From: Heterotrichella gracilis
Lineage: Eukaryota; Sar; Xanthophyceae; Tribonematales; Xanthonemataceae
Direction of reading: 5' to 3'
Length of the DNA: 35,704 nt
NCBI GenBank assembly: GCA_032358255.1
Contig: JAULBX010027594.1
Location: 1-35,704, forward strand
A program made the translations under genes and the position numbers. The number at the start of each line of letters is the position of its first letter. Within the stretch, counting starts at the first letter, position 1. Positions 18,954-30,098 of the stretch are shown piece after piece. The notes below the pieces were generated by a model. It did not search any database, was not told where the DNA came from, and saw only the letters and a list, made by a program, of their open reading frames with translations.

Positions 18954-20000
18954 TTACTGCTGGCCCCCCTCCTGCTGCCCTCCCGGCTGGTCGTCCCGCG
19001 GCTGACCCACCTCACACTCTTGCAGCCGGGCAGCCACCTTGGCCTTCACTTGCCTGCGCGCAGCACACACAGGAATAAGATGTCAAGGTTGAAGCACGTA
19101 TAGGGGCAACCATGTACCCCCGAGTTGGCCGAATATTGGGTAGCACCACACAGTTGGGAGCACGGGTGATCGCCGCTGAAAGAGTAATGCAGTGGTTTCA
19201 CGCACACAGGGTGATCAACCCCACATATGCTGCACCACCTCTCCACCTACTCACACACCCCGCCCCCTTTCCCCTTCCCTTCTCGCCACCCACCTGAGCT
19301 TTGCCAGTATGTAGTGCAGGTCCTGGTATATGATGGCCAGCACCTGCGTGTTGTGGTGCAGCTCGTGGCTCACTGCCTCAAGGTGGTGGCACGAGGAGGT
19401 GTTCACGACATGCAGCGCGGCGCGAGAGGAGCGCAGGCGGCGCAAGCTGCAGCAGGGGTGAGCAGGCAGAGGTTGGTGGCGGAGGGAGGTGGGTGATAGC
19501 AGCAGGTATAAGGTGGGTGGGTGGGTGGAGTGGGATAGTGACTGGGGCGAATGGGGCGGGGCTATGTCAAGCCAAAGTGTTAAAAAGCATGCAAAATAAC
19601 ATTGGCGTGACACACTTGCAATGGGCACTGCGAAATGTACTCAGTGGCAACTCTGGCAGAATGCATGCATCTGCCCAATGTTGCATGCATACATGGGTGC
19701 ATGCATATGGTGCATGCTTTGCGGTAGCCAACCGCTCCGTGCAATAGAATATAAGTAACATAGTCTGTAATTTGTCACTCACGTCGTTTCTTGGACTGCC
19801 GTGAGTTGTACGTACTGCGGCACCATGGCCAGCTCGACCACAGCGGTGGCCACCGCATCTGCCACCGTGTCGGGTGGGCTGGCCCCCATCTGACCAGGTG
19901 ACGAAGGTATATCCAGGGACATGGGAATGGAGCCGCTGGGGCTCGGGTGCGGGGTAAAAGCACTGGTGCCAGCAGGGGTGTCGAGGGTGGCACCCGTCAT
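18954..20000 (-). CDS. KXDL-motif family protein (BORC/BLOC-1 subunit-like), 3 exons, 156 aa
   Basis: Exons: 20000-19783, 19446-19294, 19053-18954 (471 nt, phases 2 and 2). Residues 1-73 are Pro/Ser/Thr-rich and probably disordered. The conserved part starts about residue 74: LRRLRSSRAALHVVNTSS, then HLEAVSHELHHNTQVL, then IIYQDLHYILAKLRQVKAKV. This matches the KXDL family, whose human member KXD1 is a BORC subunit that positions lysosomes. The signature Lys is replaced by Tyr (YQDL instead of KxDL), while the spacing and following hydrophobic/basic pattern are kept. It is a short coiled-coil protein, so the call rests on one region. It is divergent to the SLC35F gene. Confidence 0.62.
19661..19717. 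repeat. Cluster of ATGCATGC words in KXDL-family intron 1
   Basis: ATGCATGCAT at 19661-19670, TTGCATGCATACATG from 19681, GTGCATGCATATGG soon after, and a last TGCATGC near 19711. They lie inside intron 1 (19782-19447), not upstream of the start codon. Confidence 0.6.
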
Positions 20001-20506
20001 GGCTGACAATGCGGTGCCCCTGGCAGGAAACGTCCGGCACAGGCAACGGGCGATGGCTCACAGCTGCTTGCACAAGCTCACATAATACCACTGCAATCCG
20101 CGTTGGCACGCCACTTCCTGGTTACTTGTATTCAGATTTGAACTGTTGGTGAGGCGAGCCAGCAGGCAGTGCGGAACTGCTCCACAAACACTGTTGAAAC
20201 ACGTACGATTACAAGGCAGTTGATGCACTTGGTGGCTTTAAACCTGTATATATGAGCTGCAGAGGCTCCCGGTTGTTTGCGAAGAGCATGCGCCACCTTA
20301 GTGCCGCAGGGGTTTCCGGGTTTAACATGATTGCGTGCGTATGGATTGGCACAGCCTACTGCACGTTGTGTCAGTAATACACCAAGCTCAAGTCGTGTTG
20401 GCTTGGGGTACCGTCTCCAGCCTAAAACCACTCTTCTGCTGTCGCTTGCGCCAACCAGCAGTAGTCTGACACACCATCCTTGCTTGCCAGCAACCAGGCC
20501 AGGTAC
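20001..20506. promoter_or_regulatory. Shared divergent promoter region, KXDL-family gene (-) and SLC35F (+)
   Basis: 506 bp separate the two start codons (647 bp if the SLC35F start is 20648). No coding region is supported. Unlike most other upstream regions here, it lacks the ATGCATGCAT palindrome. No TATA box could be assigned with confidence. Confidence 0.4.
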
Positions 20507-23009
20507 ATGCACACTTTCAAGCTGCAACAACCCCTTCACTACTGCCCCATACCAGCTGGTCAGCGCTACAGGCACACCCAACCTGCTATCTCCCTTCTGC
20601 GCCGGCAGCTGCGCCCGCCACTGGGGCTGCGCAGCCAGCCCCGGCCAATGCAGCCCCTGTCCGTCACCTCCCACATGATACCCCCTCCTCAGCCTTCCTC
20701 TCAACCAACTCCACCTGTCCTGCCCATGGCGACCACGCCACACAGCCCTGCCATCAGGGTCTCGCTGCCAAAAGGCCTCCTGCAAGCGGTGCTGCTGTCA
20801 CAGGTGTGGGTTATGCTGGGTGGCGTGGTGGGTGGCGGGCTGCAACAGCTGGCCAGCCGCATGCCTTGTCCAGGGTGCAGTGCGCGTTGGTGTGACAGCG
20901 CCATGTGTGATGTGCAGGTGTGCGCGATGTGCATTGCTGTCACTGCGGTTTGCTCGCAGACACTGGCCAACCAGGTGAGGGGCAGGGCTGCAAGGCCTGT
21001 TTAGGGTTTGGGGTTTAGGGTTTGGGGTTTGGCCTTGGCTGCAGTGCAGTTATGATGGTGCCGCATGCTAAGATTGTTAGGTTGTGGATGGCATACTGTA
21101 CGTGTTGGTATCAGCATCCAACTTAGTCCAGGTCATACACATAGGCCTGCTATAGGCCATATCCCGCAAGCTAGCGGGGAAAGTGCCTTAATATCAAAGT
21201 TTCCTGTGCTCCACCTGCCCCTGTGACCCCCTTGCCTGTGGCCCTTTCTCCCCCTGTGACCCCCTTGCCTGTGGCGCAGGGCGTGTCCCTGCCCACCACC
21301 CAGTCCGCCCTCAACTACCTGCTCCTGGCGCTGGTGTATGGGGTGCCCATGCTGGTGGAGGAGTGGAGGGGCAGGCGCAGGGGGAGCGAGGGGACGGGCA
21401 TGGGATGGGGGTGGGTCCCTGCACTCTCAGCAGCTGCAATTTACTTACAGGAGTGCACATCTGCTGGCGTCTGGCATTAACTTCACACAGCTGTCCTGCA
21501 TGGGTGTACATGTAATGGTCAGCATCATCCCTTGCCACTTTGCATGATGCAATCCCCCTAAGTTCTGAATCCCCTGTTGTGCCACCCACACACACACACT
21601 AATAGCACATTCATCCTACCACTTCCACAGTGGCCTCCCCTGGTTTGGCCTGATGTCCCTGCTGGACGTAGAGGCCAACTTCTTGCTGGTGGCCGCATAC
21701 CGATTCACCTCGCTCACATCCGTCACGCTGCTGGACTGCTTTGCAATCCCAGCAGTGGTGGTGCTGTCAAGCCTGCTACTGAAAGCAAGGTAAGGACGTG
21801 TGTGCACGTGTGCCTGGGCACAGTTGCAAACATGACTTTGAGCCTGCATCGGGTTTTGTCTCAATGGCATGGAAAAGGTGCCCAGTGCATCTTTAAACTT
21901 GTGAAGTGGCAGCAAAAATCTTTATAGTGAAGTACTTCCCCGTCTGCAGATACCGCGCTGGCCATGTGGGTGGGTGCCTGCTGTGTGTCCTTGGCCTGTG
22001 TGTGCTGGTGATATCGGATGTGAGCGGTGGAGCGGCAGGCGGCGCGGGTCCACACCCGCTGCTGGGTGATGTGCTGGTGGTGGCTGGGGCAAGCATGTAC
22101 GCTGCATGCAACGTGCTGGAGGAGAAGATGCTGGGTGGGTGTGCTGGGTGGGGGGGGGGCGTGGGTGAGCGTTGCCGGGAATGAAGATGCTTGGCTGAGT
22201 GCACTTGTGGCTTGTAATGGCACTACGCAGGATGCATGATCCATTGTCTTGCTTCTGCATCTTCCTGCCGCAGTTTTATAGGAATTCAAGAAAGTTGTAA
22301 TCTTTTCTGATGCCATGCCCTGGTCCCAATGCAGGCTCTGCATCTGTGCGCCGTGTGCTGGGCATGCTTGGCCTGTGCGGCAGCGCCATCAGCCTGGTGC
22401 AGGCAGGGCTGGTGGAGGGTCCAGCGCTTGCGCTACTCAGCCCCACACCGTCGCTGCTGGTCCCCATGCTGGGCTTTAGCCTTGCCCTGTTCTGCTTCTA
22501 CAGCCTGGTCCCGCACGTGCTTGTGGCCGGGGGGGCGGCGGTCCTCAATCTGGGCCTGCTGACGTCAGACGTGTGGGCGGCGGCGGCAAGGCAGCTGTGG
22601 TTCGGTGAGGCGTGGTTGGGGTGTCATGTGGGCCAGGGTTGGGGTGTGCTGCGGTGTGCAATTAGCTACTGAGACTGCACCCTAATGTTGTGTGGGTATG
22701 CAGCAAAGTTGGGGACACGCTTAGGTGCACTATTGGGCATTGGGTAATGTCCTTCTGCTGCTGTCTGGTTGACCGCCCGCTCCTGCATGTGCAGGTGGCT
22801 TCCCTGGCTCCTCCCTTGTGTTCTTCCTGCTGGCGCTGGCGCTGGTGGCAGGGGGGCTGGCGCTGTACACGTCAGCAGGGGAGGTGAAGGTGGCGGGGGG
22901 GGCAGTGGAGGAAGGGGAGTACCACAAGGTCGGGGACGCAGATGGGCGGGATGGGGGCACACAAGGGGAGGAAGCGGAGGGGCGAAGGGGACAACATCTG
23001 CAAGAATAG
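20507..23009 (+). CDS. SLC35F-type transporter (DMT superfamily), 7 exons, 437 aa
   Basis: Exons: 20507-20803, 20918-20974, 21280-21410, 21631-21789, 21950-22134, 22335-22604, 22795-23009 (1314 nt, all in phase). An in-frame stop lies at 20462. The start may be 20507 or 20648 (390 aa); neither has a strong context, and conservation begins near LPKGLLQAVLLSQ. Family marks in order: PTTQSALNYLLLALVYG (exon 3), SLLDVEANFLLVAAYRFTSL and SVTLLDCFAIP (exon 4), HPLLGDVLVVAGASMYAACN with VLEEK (exon 5), VPHVLVAGGAAVLNLGLLTSD (exon 6). About ten hydrophobic segments are present and the tail is acidic and soluble. SLC35F1/F2-like proteins are Golgi, endosomal or plasma membrane carriers; substrates are mostly unknown. 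Confidence 0.87.
21000..21031. repeat. TTTAGGG/TTTGGGG telomere-like words in SLC35F intron 2
   Basis: TTTAGGGTTTGGGGTTTAGG and a further TTTGGGG unit, shortly after the donor of the exon ending at 20974. Confidence 0.75.
21227..21279 (+). repeat. Direct repeat of the acceptor tract before SLC35F exon 3
   Basis: CCCCTGTGACCCCCTTGCCT followed by GTGGC occurs twice, about 33 bp apart, in the pyrimidine tract before the exon starting at 21280. Only the second copy ends in GCGCAG. Confidence 0.75.
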
Positions 23010-24310
23010 CTGTGTCACAGCTGTGCCGGGACCACAGTGTGGGTCAACCTGGGGTGTGCGCCTCAGCTCACCCGGGAAAGGGAGTGGGTTGTTGCCTGCA
23101 AAGTCTTTGCCACAGTACCACATCCACAGCAGGAACATGTTGGGTGGCGTTCAACTAGTCAGGCACAGTTCTGCCTTATTCCAGTAATACACTGTCGGCG
23201 TGGAAATATTTAATCATTTCTCATTTGTTTTCTAGTATTTTGCAGGCTTGAAGCCTGACGTGACCCTGTAGGTCTTACTATGTGCAGGCAGACCTGCAGA
23301 AATGAAACGGAAATCCTGCATATCCCCGCACACAGGTACTGAGTTGGTGTTGACCTTGGACGCCCCCACACCAGAGCTGGTGCGCCCTGTATAACCCCCG
23401 CAGCCATACCATCAAACAGTGGCAGTCTGCCGTGGATAATTAGGATGATGAGTATTGTCAATGCTTTTTTGCACCTCATTTACAGTTTGTGCGGTGTTGT
23501 CCTTGGCACCAGCTCTGTGTCAGGGGCGTGTTCCCGGTGTTCATGCATAGGTGACATTATCATTGCCATGGCGATCCAACATCGAACATCGCATCTTCTC
23601 TTTCAGGCATTGAAGTAGCAGGGCGGTGAACTGACAAACCCTGAATGCAAGTGATGGAAATGTAATGGTTTAACTAGAGCAAAGCAGTGCTTGAGATGGG
23701 CTGTCCGACGGCATCGTGGGCACCACATTTTAAAATTAACCTGACTAGCTTTTTGAGCTCATCAGTGTGACTGGCTCGCTGTAAATATAAGTCACTGACT
23801 GGGAAGCAGGCCTGGAACAGTCTTGTATAGTTCTTTGTACTACGCCCGCGGGCGACGTCCCACGATTTGAGTTACAACCGCCCACTGTGAACCCAGTTTT
23901 CAAAACCTATAGATAAGAACCGCTGTACACAGCCCCCTCAGTAATCTGGTCTGGTATATACCAGGGAGAGGCCAAACGGCCACCAATCCACAACTGCTTA
24001 CCTGCTGATATTGAGTGTGAGTGCCTTGCTGCGCGTTTTGACAGTTGGGTTGATCCCGCCAGAATCTATCGCGATATGCATGCATCATCGGCATGCATGC
24101 GTCTTTGAGCAGTTGCACCAACGCGCCCTCAAGCAACAATCTGCCTTGAAATACTGTGTCAGTAACATCAGCTCCAGCATCGCTTGCCTTAAACGAAACT
24201 TGCCGGGTGCATGCATGGACCTTCCTTGCTGTGCATCAGTGCTAACCTCGCGCTATCCCACTGGGCAGGCTTTGTGAAGGTCGGGGTACGGCCAGGCACT
24301 GCACGGTGGC
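23010..24310. other. Spacer between SLC35F and the ankyrin-HDAC gene
   Basis: No gene supported. TGTAA at 23661-23665 and 23780-23784 are distant candidates for SLC35F polyadenylation. ATGCATGC words at 24076-24100 and near 24209 belong to the upstream region of the next gene. Confidence 0.5.
24076..24100. promoter_or_regulatory. Paired ATGCATGCAT / GCATGCATGC palindromes upstream of ankyrin-HDAC
   Basis: ATGCATGCAT at 24076-24085 preceded by GCGAT, then GCATGCATGC at 24091-24100. They lie 211-235 bp upstream of the ATG at 24311. Confidence 0.35.
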
Positions 24311-27300
24311 ATGGAGTACTACTTTGGGGGGAGTGATGACAGTGATGAGGAGGCAGAGAGCAACTTGTGCGTCGCCCTTCCCCACCACCACCCACCTGCA
24401 CTTGCCTCACACGATCGAGCTTGATTCACCCTGCACAAGAAGACCTGGCTTGACTGACCCCTGGATCCTTTGCCTGTACCTGCTCATCTGAGTTGCATCA
24501 ACGATCATGAAGCATGTCATCTAGCACCGGTCAACGGCCATGGCTCCCATCCCCATGCCTCCCTTACCTGCCGGTGTGTGCCACAGTGACCTGCACAACG
24601 CTGCCGAGGCTGGGAATGTGGAGGCGCTGACAAAGCTGCTGGCGGGCAAGAGGGGTGACGCGGAGTATGCACCGGTGAGTGGAGGAGGTGTGGTGGTGTG
24701 GATGTGCTGCCGCAAACGTGTCAACACTGCCAGGCCGTGGCTAAACTATTCTCTGTGCACTGTGCAGGGTGGAGAGGGTGACGACGAGGAGGTGTCAGTG
24801 GACGCGCGTGACGAGGATGCCTGCACCCCACTGCACCTGGCGCTGCTCAATGGTGCGTTGGGCAAGGGTTTAGGGTAATAGTGCGTAGGTCAAGGGCATG
24901 CAGCATGCTAGCACTGGCATGCTCCATCGCAAAGGCTCGCCTTGGCATTCCATTCAACGGTGTACTCATCCCCTTAACTGCATTCCCCTCACCGTGCAGG
25001 CCACCTTGCCGCTGCACAGCTGCTGCTGGCCGCTGGTGCCGACCCCGCACTGCAGTGCGACGGCTCGCCCTGCCTCCATGTTGCGGTGTGCGCGTCCACC
25101 CTGCCCGGCAGGGGAGAGCAGGGTACGCAGGCAGTGGACATGCTCATTCAGGCAGGGGCATCAGCCTATGAGAGGTGAGCGGCACCACAGACACCACACC
25201 TTAAACCCTAAAACCCTAAACCCTATGGGTATGTGATCACAGCAGAAGTTGCGCGCGCGAAATGGGGTTTTGAATAACATATACCAATCACAGGATGAGG
25301 TTGAGCATTCTAAGGACCTGCATACCTCATGCTGCGGGGAGTTTTGAAGTGTGCCCAAAGCATATTTCTCGCACTCTTTCCTTAGGGACGACAGCCAGCG
25401 CACCGCCCTGCACTGGGCTGCAGTGAATGGCCAGGTGGATGTCGCTCGCCTGCTGCTAGAGGTGGCACAGGGGGAGCGGAGCTTACGAGGGGCAGAGGTG
25501 GAGGAGGCGGACCAATTGCCACCACTGCTGGCGCACATGGAGGTGGGCGCATTGGACAGGATGGCGCAGACCGTTGCATTCCATTGCTCCCATATGAGCC
25601 CCACCGTCAACTCGTCTGCGCTCCTCCTTGGAGTACATTATGTAATCAATCGCATGGGACCACCGGCATGCCATGCTTTGCAGCAGAGCAGGGCCTAGCA
25701 GCAGGCGCATTCCAGCGCATTCCAGGCCGCAGCAATGTAGCCCATGTGGGCAAGTACATTCAAATGCATTCCAGGCTCTAGGATTGACCATGTGCATTTG
25801 ACCTTGTGTGTTTGGCTCGCAGGACAAGCAGCACAACAGCGCGCTGCACCTGGCCGCCAAGCACCGCCACTCCAATGTGGTGGCTCTCCTGCTGACCCCC
25901 GCAGCTGTGCCCGACCCTGCAGCCCTGGCCGCCCTGCCCAACCAGCTAGGCCAGCTGGCGCTGCACCAGGCGGGGATGGCAGGGTGTGTGGCTTGCTGCA
26001 GCGCACTGCGTGATGCGCTTCCCGGGGGTGTGGCGGTGGTTGACAAGCACGGGCTGACGCCGGGCCAGGTGGCGGAGCGCAGGGGGCACTCGGTGGGTTG
26101 GGATGGCTTGGTAATTGGTGACTAGCAACTGCAAGCGGTGCACGGCAAGGGCCAATGTTGCAAGCAGAGCACATGGTCCGTGCTACCATGTTAGTGTGGC
26201 TTGTGAAGGACGGAGCGCATGGCGTATGGCTGCAAATTACAGATGCATCCCACTTGGTACACCTATATTCTTTGTATTTGATTCTGACTATTTTAGCACC
26301 ACTTCAACGCTGTCATGTCATGTGAGTCTCGTGTGCTGACACTGCGCATCCCCCTGTCCCTGGCAGGCTGTTGTGGCGCTGCTGGCTGCACCCCAGGGTG
26401 CCCTAGTGCCCACCTCTTCCCCGCCCTCCTCCGGCCCGCCCACCCTGGTGTATGCCCCCCCGGACTGCATGCTGCACCGCACCTGCCCCGAGCCCCTGCG
26501 GCGCGGTGCAAGCGATCTGCCTCCGGAGAACGTGAATCGGCTCAAGGTGCTCACACACCCAGGTGAGGGGCACAGGCAATATGCGTCACATGCCATGCAT
26601 TCACGTGGTGCTGGTCCCCACATGCTTGTTCCTGGTCCCATGCAATTGTGTGGTATCCACAAGGCAGCTGTTACTTGGCACTGCATGGTGGCCCCCTTTT
26701 CCATTTACACACCACCGTAATCCCTCCCTTTTCTGGTGCACCCCTCCAGCTGTCGGGATTCTGCGCTCCTCTTCCTTTTCGCGCCTGGCATGGGACGAGA
26801 CCCCCCACCCCGCCCCCATGGCCGACATCCTGCGGGTGCACGAGTGGTCGTACGTGCGCAGCATCCAGGCGCTGTGCAAGGCAGTGGCGGACGACCCTGC
26901 TGCACTGGGCCACTTGGATGGGGACACCGCCATCAGCCACCACACATTCTCGGCGGCTCTCAATGCGGCAGGTGATTATCATTGGGAGGGGCATTGTGCA
27001 ATGTAGGTGTTGACTGGACAATTTCTTGCCTAGCTTGTTCACATCCGCTAGAGGATCCCGGCATGCTGTATTTAGGATTTCACCCAAATTGCTTGGCTCA
27101 GCCTTGCATCCCTGATATCCACTGCTTTGTCTCAGGCTCTGTTGTCGACGCTGTGGACCGAGTGCTTGCGGGTGAGGTGCGCAACGCTTTCTGCGCCGTG
27201 CGGCCCCCCGGCCACCACGCGGGGCCCATGGGGGTGGTCACATGCGCCAATGACCCCCACGGCAGCCACGGCTTCTGCCTGTTCAACAACGTGGCCATCG

Positions 27301-30012
27301 GCGCAGCCTACGCCATGTGCGTGCACCGCCAGCGCGTGCGTCGTGTGGCCATCCTTGACTTTGACGTGCACCACGGCAACGGCACCCAGGCGTGTGTGGG
27401 CGGGACCCTGCCCACCATGCTCACCTTCCCCTTCAAGACACCGCTGAGCGAGGGCACCCAGAGGTTCCCGTCATTCAGGCCATGGCGGGATGTGGACGAC
27501 ACTGAAAACATCTTCTTTGCAAGGTAGGTGCCAAGGTTATGGGGTAGGTGCCATGCAGTTATGCGGCTGGGGTCTCCATGCATGCAATCATGGCACATGG
27601 CCATGGGCTGTGTACACATGAACAAGTGCAAGTGAGCTATATACATTGTAGCATGCATGATTCTAGCACCACAGCCAAGTCAGTACTGGCTATTGCAGGT
27701 CATGTGCCTCCTCTTTTCAAATCTGCACTTGGTATTATATTTATACGTATAGGAGAATAATTTGTGGTCTAGCCAATTGGTTTGCAAACCAACCAGACAT
27801 GCTGCCTTCCATTCGTTCAATGTGCCCTGTGAGCAACCCTCATTTCCAATGCCTCCAGTGTGCAAGGCTATGGCAAGAAGGCACCAGGGGTGGATGCATG
27901 GGTCTACCCTGGGTCGGGAGGCACAGCAGACACACGCCCCGCAGCACCCCCCTCCCCTGCAGCTAGCGCCACCGCCTCGCCTCCCCTGCCTGTGGTGGAG
28001 GACCCCGACGGGGAGTTTGCCGTGTGTGAGGGCGAGGTGCCCCCCGCCGATGGCCCGCGCGTGATCAACGTGGGTGTGCCTGGTCCTGGTGCCAAGGTGG
28101 CCATGTGGCGCAGGTCGTGGAGGGACAAGGTGAGGGCGCTGCCGCTGACGAGCCCATGTCTGCACTGGTAATGCGTACTTTTTGTGCATAATACCTACGC
28201 TTTCGTCGAATATGCGCATTAGCCTATGAAAAACAATTTTTCATCGCTGCATGCTGTGTATTAGACGCCCTCCGCAACCACCCCGTGCTCAGTCTGCTTG
28301 TAGATACGCCACCCCCTTCTGTCAATGCACTGGGACAAACTCTAAACCCCTTCCCTATCGCCCCAGATCCTGCCCGCCCTGGCCAACTTCCAGCCCAATT
28401 TCATATTCATCTCTGCTGGATTTGATGCGCACCGCAAGGACGATATCAACTTCCGGTACTGCGGAGTCACAGAGAAGGACTATGAATGGGTCACGGACCA
28501 GATCGTGCAGGTGGCAAACAGGTGGGTGCGGGGAGTGTGGGGTGGGCGGGACCACAGGGGGGCAGCAACACATATGTATGGAATGGCCTGCACTGGGGTA
28601 TGCTGTTTCAGGAATTTCCTTGGGTGCATGACAGCAGGTATAGAGGTGTCCTACCCTCCTGTCAGGCCGAGAGGTGGTTATTACCCCCCTGCAGGTGCTG
28701 CGGTGGGCGTGTGGTGTCAGTGCTTGAGGGCGGGTACCACATCCAGGGGGGCGTGGTGTCTGCGTTTGCACGCAGCGTGGCGGCACACGTGGCTGCCCTC
28801 ACTGAGCCGCACACCCAGGCCTGGGACCCCACAGAGGCACAGGTGCGGCACCAGGCAACCTCGCACATGGCACATTGCACCTGGCAGTGGTATCTGCATG
28901 CAACAGATAATATGCACATGCAACGAAAGATTTGTAGATTTTGGCACATGGTTCTCAGCATCCATCTGCAGCCATCTCGCATCGCCCTGTTTGCACAACA
29001 CCAGTGGTACCTGCACCTGGTAATGTGCACTTGCAAAGTGATTCCCATGGTCTGTGGCACTACAGGTGGAGCGTGAGCACGAGCGCCTGAAGCGGTTGGA
29101 GGCAGCAGCAAAGAAGGCGGCTGCAGCTGAAGCAGCTGCCATGGTTGCTGCTGCTGCGGCGGCTGAGGCAACTCCCCTGGCTGCTGCATCTGCGCACGCA
29201 TCAGATGCCGCCACCACCACTGCTGTGGCAGTGCAGTCTCCTGATGGCGAGGGTGGCGAGACAAGTGAGGCGCAGGACCGCAAGCGGCGCAGGCGGACAG
29301 GTGGGATGCGGCGCTATATGCCAGTGGCAATGTTGCAGGCCATTTCACAGTGATGCTGCAGAGTCTGTGGTGCAGTGACAGCATGTGGGGTTTGGTGGAC
29401 TTTTTTGGCTGAGCAACTCCAATGAGAACCTTTCTATCTCAGTATATACTTAGGTTTTGCAATTCATTAGTGTCCTATAAACCAGATGAAACAGGCTTGC
29501 CGTGCCCTTTGTGAATGGTAAAACTGTGATAGTAACAAAATATTCAGTTAGTACTGTTGGATGCAGGCAGATCTGGCCATGACTGGGTCTTGAATTTTGG
29601 CACTCCTTGTTGTGTGCTGCCCATGTGTTTGGTAGCACTAGATCAAGCACGCCGTGAAACCATGCGACCGTTCCCCCTGCTCCTGCAGCCCCTGTGGATT
29701 ACGTGGCGCTGAACAAGGCGATGGAGGCGGAGGGCGGGGCGGCTCGGGCTCCTGGAGCAGCTGCGGAGGTCAAGGTAAGGGCAGGGGATGATGTACAGGA
29801 CTGCCTGCTGTGGCCTGCCGCGATACTGTATCCTTCTGTACTTCCATCGATTATTCTGTGTGCGTCTTGTATTCCCCCGAAGTGTGGACTTTGCTGTGGC
29901 CCTAAACTCTAAACCCTGGTTGTTCCGGATCTCATGTTGCTTGTTGGTGGCTCAGGAGGAACCGGAGGCTGGCAGTGGAGGGCCCGCAGCAGGCATGGAC
30001 ATGACAACCTGA
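24311..30012 (+). CDS. Ankyrin-repeat / class II histone deacetylase fusion, 15 exons, 862 aa
   Basis: Exons: 24311-24366, 24587-24674, 24768-24852, 25000-25174, 25386-25542, 25823-26092, 26367-26562, 26750-26971, 27136-27523, 27859-28129, 28367-28521, 28695-28842, 29066-29300, 29689-29774, 29956-30012 (2589 nt, all in phase). An acidic leader is followed by ankyrin repeats (about 19-275: DLHNAAEAGNVEALTKLL, TPLHLALLN, HLAAAQLLLAAGADP, TALHWAAVNGQVDVARLLL, SALHLAAKHRHSNVVALLL). The deacetylase domain (about 308-730) has RPPGHHAG (HH 443-444), GFCLFNNVAIGAAYA, LDFDVHHGNGTQ (zinc ligands D493, H495), FISAGFDAH (D656) and LEGGY (catalytic Tyr702). All catalytic residues are present. After it come an Ala/Glu-rich coiled-coil-like stretch and a basic RKRRRR patch, a possible nuclear signal. 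It likely removes acetyl groups from histone or other lysines; the ankyrin part would give partner binding. An alternative first exon starts at 24540. Confidence 0.9.
24866..24876. repeat. GGGTTTAGGGT telomere-like word in an ankyrin-HDAC intron
   Basis: A single short unit just past the donor of the exon ending at 24852. Too short to mean much alone. Confidence 0.5.
25201..25225. repeat. CCCTAAA telomere-like words in an ankyrin-HDAC intron
   Basis: TTAAACCCTAAAACCCTAAA and CCCTA, shortly past the donor of the exon ending at 25174. Confidence 0.75.
29900..29918. repeat. CCCTAAA-like words in the last ankyrin-HDAC intron
   Basis: CCTAAACTCTAAACCCTGG, a degenerate pair of units about 40 bp before the acceptor of the last exon. 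Confidence 0.65.
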
Positions 30013-30093
30013 GGCGGATGCATGTTCTGAGCAGAGTTTTGATGGCATAACTTATGTCAGCCCATGAAGGGGCTGTGGCAGGGTTGGGCATGC

Positions 30094-30098
30094 TGTAA
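30094..30098 (+). terminator. TGTAA polyadenylation signal of ankyrin-HDAC
   Basis: TGTAA 82 bp past the stop codon, the usual chlorophyte distance range. Confidence 0.5.
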
